Origin: Bacteroidaceae bacterium
GTDB taxonomy: Bacteria > Bacteroidota > Bacteroidia > Bacteroidales > Bacteroidaceae
Direction of reading: 5' to 3'
NCBI GenBank assembly: GCA_017557475.1
Contig: JAFYYO010000376.1
Location: forward strand, 1-8,404
DNA length: 8,404 nt
Shown here piece by piece: positions 1 to 4,759 of this stretch (positions are counted from its first letter, which is position 1; each line of letters begins with the position of its first letter). The position numbers were made by a program, and so were the translations under genes. Below the pieces are notes generated by a model. It saw nothing but the letters and a program-made list of their open reading frames with translations, was not told where the DNA came from and did not search any database.

Positions 1-63
1 TATCCTCTTTCCTTCGACAAGAAAGTTGAGGCCTATCGACAGATGTTCGACGCGATTTTGTAA
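1..63 (+). CDS. 3' end of an unidentified gene (partial)
   Basis: Reading from the first base, 20 sense codons are followed by TAA at 61-63. The visible C-terminus is YPLSFDKKVEAYRQMFDAIL. It has a charged, helical look and no motif I can assign to a family, so no function is proposed. The frame is open to the left edge, so the gene starts outside the window. It converges on the minus-strand alkyltransferase-like gene, with about 21 bp between the two stop codons and no clear terminator hairpin in that gap. Confidence that this is a real coding tail is moderate. It rests on the open frame, the plausible amino acids and the tight convergent spacing. Confidence 0.5.
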   Translation, partial: YPLSFDKKVEAYRQMFDAIL

Positions 64-84
64 GGGTAATCGTTTTGCTTCAGT

Positions 85-417
85 TCAGTCAGGCTCCCAC
101 AAGTGGCGATTCATATCGACGTGACCGTTTGGTTTGAAGGTAACGCCTTCTTCCTCAAGAAGTGTCCGTTGCCTTTTCCAGCCGGGAGCTGTGCGACCAA
201 CCACATTTACGACGCGATGACAAGGAAGCTGCTCTGCTCCAGGCGTGTAGCGAAGCGTCCTTCCGACCATTCTTGCATGACTCGGCCAACCTGCCAAAGT
301 TGCGATGAGACCATAAGTCATCACGCGTCCGCAAGGTATTTGAGCGACAATGTTGAGCACATCCTCGCGAAATTTTCGCGCTTCATCTGCCGTCATTTTG
401 TCAAAGTAGTCCCTCAT
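85..417 (-). CDS. MGMT/ATL-fold protein with retained active-site cysteine (short O6-alkylguanine alkyltransferase-like)
   Basis: This 110-residue protein matches the DNA-binding/alkyl-transfer domain of O6-alkylguanine-DNA alkyltransferases and lacks their N-terminal domain. Visible features are a helix-turn-helix stretch with Tyr35 (MTYG), the arginine-finger segment SHARMVGR (Arg49), the motif PCHRVV (Cys66) and the ending LLEEEGV near residues 86-92. In true methyltransferases the PCHR cysteine accepts the alkyl group from O6-alkylguanine. In alkyltransferase-like (ATL) proteins of this length that cysteine is usually tryptophan, and the protein flags lesions for excision repair. Here the scaffold (GxxLPxHRVVN and RQRxLLxxEGV) resembles ATL while the cysteine is kept. 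The position matching human Asn137 appears to be Thr58. It is the last gene of the minus-strand run, 3 bp after the TfoX-like gene. Whether it transfers alkyl groups or only recruits repair cannot be settled from sequence. Confidence 0.88.
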   Translation of the reverse strand: MRDYFDKMTADEARKFREDVLNIVAQIPCGRVMTYGLIATLAGWPSHARMVGRTLRYTPGAEQLPCHRVVNVVGRTAPGWKRQRTLLEEEGVTFKPNGHVDMNRHLWEPD

Positions 418-420
418 AAA

Positions 421-741
421 CTAACGCTTCTTTTTCGGTTTCGGCTCGGGTAAAGCCTCACAAGTTTTGCGGACGAGCATCGACAGATAGTCCCGATCAT
501 CCACATCTGCAATATAAAAGTAATCCTTCGCCCCAGGATAAGGGGGGCGCATATCAAGGGTTCGAAGCAAAGGACGCGCGCTTTTCGTCGGCTTCAGGTA
601 GAAGTTGTCGTCGCAGATGAGACCGAAAATCTTTCCATTACAGTAGATGCCGTAGTCGCCGAACATCTTCTTGGTGACAATCTCGCCTGCCCCCGAACAT
701 TGCTCTGCAATGTATTGCACGAAATCGGAACTGCTTGCCAT
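421..741 (-). CDS. TfoX/Sxy N-terminal domain protein
   Basis: This 106-residue protein is a stand-alone TfoX N-terminal domain. The family signature is at residues 25-42 (KMFGDYGIYCNGKIFGLI). It is followed by the typical DxxFYLK segment and, around residues 65-78, PPYPGAKDYFYI. The C-terminus ends in a basic tail, KPKKKR. Full-length TfoX/Sxy proteins of gammaproteobacteria control competence genes, but single-domain proteins like this occur widely in bacteria without competence and their role is not established. The gene lies 11 bp after the DUF4298 gene and 3 bp before the alkyltransferase-like gene, so co-transcription is likely. The ATG at 741 is the family-like start; no strong Shine-Dalgarno is visible, as is usual in Bacteroidetes. 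Confidence 0.88.
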   Translation of the reverse strand: MASSSDFVQYIAEQCSGAGEIVTKKMFGDYGIYCNGKIFGLICDDNFYLKPTKSARPLLRTLDMRPPYPGAKDYFYIADVDDRDYLSMLVRKTCEALPEPKPKKKR

Positions 742-752
742 TCGTCTGATTG

Positions 753-1052
753 TTAGTTCTGCACTATCTTTTGAAGCGCTTCTCTGAGTTCTTTATTGGC
801 TTCGAGGAGGTTCCAAATGCCGTCTTCCGAGAGGACGCCTCGTTTCAAGTCTTGCGGAAGACGACCTGCTTCGTCATCATTGAAATCTTTCTTCCAATCC
901 TTACTGCCGTAGTATTTGCTGAGCGCAGCAAGGTCTTCCTGTACCTCAGCATAGTTGTCGAGGGTCGAAGAAAGTTTCTTTATGGCTTTCGAAGCACGTT
1001 CGAAGCGTTCCTCCATCTGCTTGATTCGTTCAATTTGCTTCATCGTCTTCAC
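753..1052 (-). CDS. DUF4298 domain-containing protein
   Basis: This 99-residue protein is acidic to neutral and mostly helical. The first 45 residues look like a coiled coil rich in Glu, Lys and Leu. The conserved block that identifies DUF4298 follows at about residues 47-88 (YYGSKDWKKDF, then DEAGRLPQDLKRGVLSEDG and a helical LLEANKEL end). The family has no known biochemical function that I can name. The start overlaps the stop of the AlkD-type gene in an ATGA, which suggests translational coupling. An in-frame ATG three codons later, at 1043, is an alternative start. It has no signal peptide or membrane segment, so it is probably cytoplasmic. Confidence 0.87.
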   Translation of the reverse strand: MKTMKQIERIKQMEERFERASKAIKKLSSTLDNYAEVQEDLAALSKYYGSKDWKKDFNDDEAGRLPQDLKRGVLSEDGIWNLLEANKELREALQKIVQN

Positions 1053-1825
1053 TTTTTATTCATCCAATATTGCCGCTCTTCTGCAGTCATCTTCTCAATC
1101 GCATAACGGAGAGCGGTTCGAGGCATCTCGTTTGCATGAGCGGAAAGGAAGTCTCGAAGGAGGTCCATACTTACCCTCTTTCCCATCTCACGAAGCATCC
1201 ATCCGACTGCTTTATGCATGAGGTCGTGCGGATGATGCAAGTGCTTCTCGGCATAACGAAGGCACCAGAAAGGGTCTCCTTGCTGCGACGTCTTCCAAGT
1301 ACAAACCATGCTCATCCGTTGTTTCCACAGGTTATCACTCTCCGCAAGCGCATCGAGGACCTTTATCTTATAGTCTCTATCTCCTAAGGAGCTCGGCAAA
1401 AGGAGCCAAGCCCCAAGTATTTTGTGGACGGAAAGGTCGACTAAATCCCAATTGTTTGCTTGCTCGGCATATTGGAGGTAGAGCTGCAGAATCTCATCGC
1501 GCCTTTTGATGGCGGCTTCGTCGTTAGTGAGCTTCTTTGTTGCAACCTGTTCGAACTTCGCGACAAGAATGAGAAATCCGCAAAGACGGACTTCGTGCCA
1601 ACGGTTCATCAGCAGTTCCGGGACTTCCTCCAACGGGAAGTCTTTCCAGACGACCTTCACCACTTCTCTCGTCTGAGGCACCTTCAAGCCCAAGAACTCA
1701 TCGCCTTCGCCGTACTCGCCCTTGCCCGTCTTGAAGAACTGCATGAGTACCTTCCGCTGCTTCTCATCTCGAAGCGACTCCATATAAGCAATGAGGTCCT
1801 TTACCATAACTGGATTATTGGGCAT
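1049..1825 (-). CDS. DNA alkylation repair protein, AlkD-like HEAT-repeat DNA glycosylase
   Basis: This 258-residue protein belongs to the AlkD family: all-helical, HEAT-like glycosylases that remove bulky or cationic alkylated purines without flipping the base. The family block DEFLGLKVPQTRE is near residue 42. The residues matching the Bacillus cereus AlkD active site can be placed: Trp126 and Asp130 in NNWDLVD, Arg170 in LWKQRMSMV, and Trp209 in KAVGWMLRE. All are present, so an active enzyme is expected. Length is slightly above the usual 220-240 residues. The ATG at 1825 overlaps the upstream membrane-protein gene by 11 bp. A second ATG at 1807 (MVKDLIAYMESL) would remove the overlap and fits the family N-terminus equally well, so the start is uncertain by six codons. 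The stop overlaps the DUF4298 start. Confidence 0.93.
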   Translation of the reverse strand: MPNNPVMVKDLIAYMESLRDEKQRKVLMQFFKTGKGEYGEGDEFLGLKVPQTREVVKVVWKDFPLEEVPELLMNRWHEVRLCGFLILVAKFEQVATKKLTNDEAAIKRRDEILQLYLQYAEQANNWDLVDLSVHKILGAWLLLPSSLGDRDYKIKVLDALAESDNLWKQRMSMVCTWKTSQQGDPFWCLRYAEKHLHHPHDLMHKAVGWMLREMGKRVSMDLLRDFLSAHANEMPRTALRYAIEKMTAEERQYWMNKK

Positions 1826-2324
1826 TCTTTAAACGTTCGTTCAGCAAATCGCACAAGTCTTCGGCCTTCATGCTCAATCCTGTGGTGGTGATTGAGTCCT
1901 GAGCATTTATGAGTTGCTTGTTCATGGTACGGAAGAGATAACCAAAGATGCTGGCATTCTCCATCTTTTGCCTTTCCACATTTGGCTTGTAATGGATGGC
2001 GATGAATGATGAGTTGCGAACCTTTCCGACAGAAAAAGATTCCACATCTGCAAAGTTAACGACCATTTTCCTTGGTGCTTGGCAGATGAGGCAATCGTCT
2101 TTAATCGTCAGGAAAGGCCTGTGCATCAGCCTCTCTTTAAACATCGAATACGACCATGCAAGACAGCATATACCAAAGAAAACGATGCCAACCCAGCCTA
2201 TCACCCACTCAAACATATTCCTATGAACATGAATGATGAAAACGAATGCCGCAGTCATTAGGATGCTACATAATGTAAGGAGAAGCACCCTCCAAGGCGA
2301 TTGGTAGATTCTTATTTCTTCCAT
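1815..2324 (-). CDS. STM3941-like membrane protein of unknown function
   Basis: This 169-residue protein has two predicted membrane helices (about residues 12-32 and 39-60). They flank a short loop and are followed by a cytoplasmic domain of about 105 residues. The N-terminal IYQSPWRVLLL, the IGWVGIVFFG block in helix 2 and the domain after it (LTIKDDCLI, then NFADVESF and FIAIHYKP) resemble the STM3941 family, whose function is unknown. Upstream of the ATG the minus strand reads GGAGAAGG with 4 bases before the start, an unusually good ribosome-binding site for this group. It follows sodB by 18 bp and overlaps the AlkD-type gene by up to 11 bp, so it is probably the second gene of the run. 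The assignment rests on pattern recall, not on a search. Confidence 0.78.
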   Translation of the reverse strand: MEEIRIYQSPWRVLLLTLCSILMTAAFVFIIHVHRNMFEWVIGWVGIVFFGICCLAWSYSMFKERLMHRPFLTIKDDCLICQAPRKMVVNFADVESFSVGKVRNSSFIAIHYKPNVERQKMENASIFGYLFRTMNKQLINAQDSITTTGLSMKAEDLCDLLNERLKNAQ

Positions 2325-2342
2325 ATTGCCTTCTCCGAAGCT

Positions 2343-2927
2343 CTACTTATACCTTTTCTCGATGACTTCCCAGTCGACAATCTGCCAAAGAGCGGCAAGA
2401 TGGTCAGGTCTGCGGTTCTGGTAATCGAGGTAGTAGGCGTGCTCCCACACGTCGAAGGTCAAAAGAGGCTTCAGTCCTTTCTGTATCGGATTAGCTGCAT
2501 TCGGCTCTTGCGTAATGACGAGTTTACCGTCTTTATCAGCCGAAAGCCAAACCCAACCAGAGCCAAAGAGGGTTGCTCCCTTCTTTTGGAACTCCTCTTT
2601 GAAGGCTTCGAACGAACTGAAGTCGCGTTCAATTGCAGCCCCCACCATACCTCCCCGAGGGGAGGCTTTCTTTACAGGAGTAAACTGAGCGAAATAAAGT
2701 TCGTGATTCAGTATTTGTCCTGCGTTGTTGAGGATGCCTCCGTTTGCTTTGCAGACGATTTCCTCGAGCGAAGCCTCCTCGAATCCGCTGCCAGGAAGGA
2801 GTGCGTTGAGGTTGTTCACATAAGCCGCCAAGTGCTTTCCATGATGGTAACCTATTGTCTCGCGGCTAATTACAGGTTCCAAAGCGTCTGCCTCGTAGGG
2901 CAGAGTCATCAAGTTAAACTTTCCCAT
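2343..2927 (-). CDS. sodB: Superoxide dismutase (Fe/Mn family)
   Basis: This 194-residue cytoplasmic enzyme converts superoxide to hydrogen peroxide and oxygen. All four metal ligands are present: His28 (YHHGKH), His75 (LNHELYF), Asp159 and His163 (DVWEHAYY). The gateway Tyr36 is also there. Gln71, four residues before His75, is where iron-type enzymes carry their active-site glutamine, so an iron or cambialistic enzyme is expected. The protein closely resembles Bacteroides fragilis SOD over its full length (for example GSGWVWLS, KPLLTFDVWEHAYYLDYQNRR). A consensus Bacteroidetes promoter lies about 30 bp upstream of the ATG, giving a short leader. It is the first gene of a six-gene minus-strand run that includes DNA alkylation repair genes. 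A loop around residues 88-93 is encoded by a GC-rich palindrome described separately. Confidence 0.97.
   Translation of the reverse strand: MGKFNLMTLPYEADALEPVISRETIGYHHGKHLAAYVNNLNALLPGSGFEEASLEEIVCKANGGILNNAGQILNHELYFAQFTPVKKASPRGGMVGAAIERDFSSFEAFKEEFQKKGATLFGSGWVWLSADKDGKLVITQEPNAANPIQKGLKPLLTFDVWEHAYYLDYQNRRPDHLAALWQIVDWEVIEKRYK
2650..2665. repeat. GC-rich palindrome inside sodB
   Basis: CCTCCCC, GA, GGGGAGG forms a perfect 7-bp inverted repeat with a 2-base centre, flanked by CCCCCACCATA on the left. In the sodB frame it encodes SPRGG in a variable surface loop (residues 89-93). Compared with my recollection of B. fragilis SOD the loop is the same length, so it need not be an insertion. 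The look (CCTCCCC plus a C-rich flank) recalls short dispersed palindromes of Bacteroidetes. Confidence 0.5.
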
Positions 2928-2957
2928 ACCTTATATATTTATAGCGTTTTACCTGTG

Positions 2958-2988
2958 CAAAGATACAAAAAAAGACGAGAAATCCAAA
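2958..2988 (-). promoter_or_regulatory. sodB promoter (Bacteroidetes primary sigma type)
   Basis: On the minus strand the -33 TTTG (complement of CAAA at 2985-2988) is followed by exactly 19 bp and then TATCTTTG (complement of 2958-2965). This matches the TTTG/TAnnTTTG consensus. Transcription should start near 2951-2953, giving a leader of about 25 nt before the sodB ATG. Confidence 0.8.
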
Positions 2989-3056
2989 GAAAAAGACTGC
3001 TTTTTGTGCTTCAAAATGTTAAATTGAATGGTTTAATGAAAAATGTTATGAAAAGT

Positions 3057-3088
3057 TTTGGTTTATATTATAAACTAATTTATCTTTG
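3057..3088 (+). promoter_or_regulatory. Promoter of the membrane protein/regulator operon
   Basis: TTTG at 3057-3060, 20 bp, then TATCTTTG at 3081-3088 matches the Bacteroidetes consensus at both boxes. The expected start is near 3094, about 100 nt before the likely ATG at 3195. The spacer contains a perfect palindrome, so this promoter is a good candidate for repression. Confidence 0.78.
3061..3075. promoter_or_regulatory. Putative operator: perfect palindrome in the promoter spacer
   Basis: GTTTATA, T, TATAAAC is a perfect 7-bp inverted repeat around one central base. It abuts the -33 TTTG and ends 5 bp before the -7 box. Two further base pairs (3058-3059 with 3077-3078) extend the symmetry past one mismatch. 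A dimeric protein bound here would block RNA polymerase. The winged-helix regulator in the same operon is the obvious candidate, but this is inference. Confidence 0.5.
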
Positions 3089-3094
3089 CAGACG

Positions 3095-3194
3095 AAAACG
3101 ATAGGAAAACGCCTCGTTAAGCCTTTCTGCAGGAGGTGAGAGAGGACGAAACCTGTTGAAACAACTCATTAAAAACGTTAAAGGAACTAACATT
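3095..3194 (+). other. Long 5' leader with a misplaced Shine-Dalgarno-like sequence
   Basis: About 100 nt lie between the predicted transcription start and the ATG at 3195, far more than for sodB or purL. It contains AGGAGGT at 3131-3137, with no ATG at usable spacing (57 nt before the real start, 18 nt before an in-frame TTG at 3156). A small GTTG/CAAC hairpin lies at 3155-3165. I recognise no riboswitch family. Confidence 0.4.
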
Positions 3195-3890
3195 ATGGAA
3201 GAAAACACGAACTTGACTGCAGAGCGCAGCCTTGAGATTATTACCGAACAGATTGAGAAGAGCCGTCAGGCGGTATCGAAAGACACAGGACAATGGCTCT
3301 TTGTCTCAGGTCTTATCACGATGGGAATGGCAGTAGTTGCGGCACTTCTCAATTACTTTACAGTCTATACGGGTGGAGCTTTGCCTGGTTTTTGGGGGCA
3401 TCTTTTGTGGTTTGTCCTGCCTCTCGTCATCTGGGTGGTAATGAAATTTATTAATAGAGGGCGCGCACACGTGCCTGAAAGCTTGGTAGGGACGTTGGTT
3501 AGAAAGACTTGGTACACAATCTTCACCTTCGCTATCGTCTATACCATCTTTGCTGCCGTATGGAATAAAGTAATTGCTTGTTACTACGGCCCTGAAGTCT
3601 ATAGCCAATGCAGTATGCATGTAACGTCCTTTCTCATCTTGTTGTTGTCCGTTGGGGTAAGCATAACCGGCCACATCTTAAAGAAGCGGAAGTTGGTTTG
3701 GTTCGGCACACTTGGCGGATTACTTATCTTTATCCTCTATAAAACCGGCCTCATAGCAAGGATAATTTGGGGTTTCTTCCCAATGCCGACATATGTCAAG
3801 TTGTCTATGATTACGCCTTGCGAGTACATCTTCCTCTTTGCCCTGATTGGTTTGACGATTCCTGGTTGGATGCTTAAAAAGTCGAAATAG
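3195..3890 (+). CDS. Six-helix membrane protein of unknown function, co-transcribed with a regulator
   Basis: The 231-residue product from the ATG at 3195 begins with a charged cytoplasmic helix (LTAERSLEIITEQIEKSRQAV). About six hydrophobic helices follow, near residues 34-55, 68-86, 105-127, 142-162, 167-195 (long) and 209-227, and the end is KKSK. The frame is open upstream to a TTG at 3156, but the ATG gives the N-terminus typical of Bacteroidetes membrane proteins that sit next to a winged-helix regulator (MEEN, then xSLEIITEQIE). No catalytic motif, signal peptide or transporter signature is visible, and the function is unknown. The regulator gene starts one base after the stop, so the two are almost certainly one transcript from the promoter at 3057-3088. 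The protein may be the target or sensor partner of that regulator, which is inference. Confidence 0.82.
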   Translation: MEENTNLTAERSLEIITEQIEKSRQAVSKDTGQWLFVSGLITMGMAVVAALLNYFTVYTGGALPGFWGHLLWFVLPLVIWVVMKFINRGRAHVPESLVGTLVRKTWYTIFTFAIVYTIFAAVWNKVIACYYGPEVYSQCSMHVTSFLILLLSVGVSITGHILKKRKLVWFGTLGGLLIFILYKTGLIARIIWGFFPMPTYVKLSMITPCEYIFLFALIGLTIPGWMLKKSK

Positions 3891-3891
3891 C

Positions 3892-4191
3892 ATGAGTTAT
3901 CAGCCATTAGACCCATTATTGCACGCTGAACTGCGGCTCGCAGTAATGTCTTTGCTCATCAGCAACGTGGAGGCCGAGTTCCCTTATATCAAGGAACAGA
4001 CGGGAGCGACTGCGGGCAATTTGAGCGTTCAAATAGACAAACTATCGACGGCGGGTTACATCAAGGTCAAGAAGACGTTCAAGGGCAAGCGTCCTTGCAC
4101 GATTTGTCGCATCACTTCAAAGGGGCAAAAGGCCTTCGAGGCGTATGTTCAGGCCTTGAAGAGCTACCTTGAGATTAAAATTGAGAAATAA
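3892..4191 (+). CDS. Winged-helix transcriptional regulator (HTH_34/MarR-like, small)
   Basis: This 99-residue protein has one winged-helix domain. The N-terminal helix (LHAELRLAVMSLL) is followed by a helix-turn-helix (FPYIKEQTGATAGNLSVQIDKLSTAGYI, about residues 30-57). The beta wing has a basic tip (KKTFKGKRP, about 60-68) and a strand ITSKGQKAF, and the protein ends in a dimerisation-type helix. GNLSVQIDKL is the likely recognition helix. The family is common in Bacteroidetes, usually as dimeric regulators next to membrane proteins. No ligand or metal site is evident, although two cysteines (PCTIC) sit in the wing strand. The ATG is one base past the previous stop (TAG C ATG), indicating coupling. 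The palindrome in the operon promoter suggests autoregulation; this is not proven. Confidence 0.9.
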   Translation: MSYQPLDPLLHAELRLAVMSLLISNVEAEFPYIKEQTGATAGNLSVQIDKLSTAGYIKVKKTFKGKRPCTICRITSKGQKAFEAYVQALKSYLEIKIEK

Positions 4192-4196
4192 GAAAG

Positions 4197-4249
4197 AAGA
4201 ATTAAGAATTATTTCGTACCTTTGTGTCGCGATTCAATTCTTAATTCTT
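4197..4249. repeat. 14-bp perfect inverted repeat enclosing a -7 element
   Basis: AAGAATTAAGAATT (4197-4210) and AATTCTTAATTCTT (4236-4249) are exact reverse complements with a 25-bp loop. Each arm is also a short direct repeat of AAGAATT/AATTCTT, and the right side continues with imperfect copies (CTCTTAATT). It lies between the regulator stop codon and the next gene and could act as a protein site, a transcript hairpin or a weak terminator. The enclosed TACCTTTG makes a simple terminator role less likely. Confidence 0.65.
4217..4224 (+). promoter_or_regulatory. Possible promoter -7 element for the 4280 gene
   Basis: TACCTTTG matches TAnnTTTG and is preceded by TTTCG, exactly as at the purL promoter. 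No TTTG lies 19-21 bp upstream, so the -33 box is missing or degenerate. If used, transcription starts near 4230 and the leader of about 50 nt includes only the right arm of the inverted repeat. Confidence 0.5.
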
Positions 4250-4279
4250 AACTCTTAATTTCTAATCCTCTTTCGAGCT

Positions 4280-4759
4280 ATGAAGCGAACCGTCATTATT
4301 CCCGTCGTAGCAATTGTCTTGCTGGCTATCTTTGCAGGACCTTATCTGTTATTGCTTTTGGTTGTGATTCCCATCGGCTATTTCTTTATAAAACGGCAAG
4401 AAAAGGCTGCTCCTCCGAGGGTGAATTATGCCAATATGGAGGAAGTAGAAGCGAAATATGGTGAGCCTGAAGATGTTGTGGTGCTCGATGCGACGAAAGC
4501 TAACGAGCTCCAAGGCGTGATTCTCTTCTATCCGGCTCAGGATAAGATGATTGTGGTGGGCGAAGAGATGAGGCTGAGCGACTTGGAAGGTGTGATGTCG
4601 AAGAACATGGCGACGCCCTACATAGTTGACGAATATGCCGTAATTCTTGCGACAAAAGACCCAGCTCGACCAACCATCCATCTTCGTGTGGGCTATGATG
4701 GAGGCCTTGCAGGCGAGATTGCAGGGCAGATAGATAAGTATGTCTGCGCAAAGTCCTAA
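4280..4759 (+). CDS. Small membrane-anchored protein of unknown function
   Basis: This 159-residue protein starts MKRTVIIPVVAIVLLAIFAG and has a continuous hydrophobic region to about residue 37, enough for one or two membrane helices. A basic stretch (IKRQEKAAPPR) follows, then a soluble domain of about 110 residues. That domain has alternating strand-like segments (EDVVVLDA, GVILFYPAQDKMIVVGEEM, IVDEYAVILAT, TIHLRVGYDGG). No cysteine pair, lipobox or catalytic motif is seen. I do not recognise the family. It follows the regulator by 88 bp with its own -7 element, so it may be co-transcribed, separately expressed, or both. A hairpin starts 9 bases after the stop. Its soluble part probably faces the cytoplasm, given the basic residues after the hydrophobic region, but the topology is uncertain. 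Confidence 0.75.
   Translation: MKRTVIIPVVAIVLLAIFAGPYLLLLLVVIPIGYFFIKRQEKAAPPRVNYANMEEVEAKYGEPEDVVVLDATKANELQGVILFYPAQDKMIVVGEEMRLSDLEGVMSKNMATPYIVDEYAVILATKDPARPTIHLRVGYDGGLAGEIAGQIDKYVCAKS

Larger units (their letters stand above)
2928..3194. other. Divergent intergenic control region
   Basis: These 267 bp separate the divergent sodB and membrane-protein genes and contain no credible ORF. The region is strongly AT-rich compared with its flanks. It holds the sodB promoter on the minus strand, the promoter and palindrome on the plus strand, a 6-bp inverted repeat at 2990-3005 (AAAAAG, ACTG, CTTTTT) next to the sodB -33 box, and two ATGAAAA direct repeats at about 3037-3055. About 70 bp separate the two -33 boxes, close enough for one bound protein to affect both. 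Confidence 0.75.

Noticed and set aside
2051..2058. TAACTTTG on the minus strand inside the STM3941-like gene, as an internal promoter
   Set aside because: It matches TAnnTTTG but has no TTTG 19-21 bp upstream and lies in coding sequence; chance occurrence is likely.
2301..3104. 267-codon plus-strand open frame across sodB and the intergenic region
   Set aside because: It is the complement of the fully conserved sodB gene and runs through both promoters; the product is not protein-like in any recognised family.
3121..3170. Leader considered as a guanidine-II (mini-ykkC) or other riboswitch
   Set aside because: GAGGACGAAACCT offers only a three-pair stem and no second ACGR hairpin, and no other riboswitch consensus fits.
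3156..3194. TTG-initiated extension of the membrane protein
   Set aside because: AGGAGGT is 18 nt upstream of the TTG, too far to serve it. The ATG at 3195 gives the expected N-terminus.
4327..4334. TATCTTTG on the plus strand inside the 4280-4759 gene
   Set aside because: It lies in the codons for the hydrophobic N-terminus, has no -33 box, and there is no gene start downstream that would need it.
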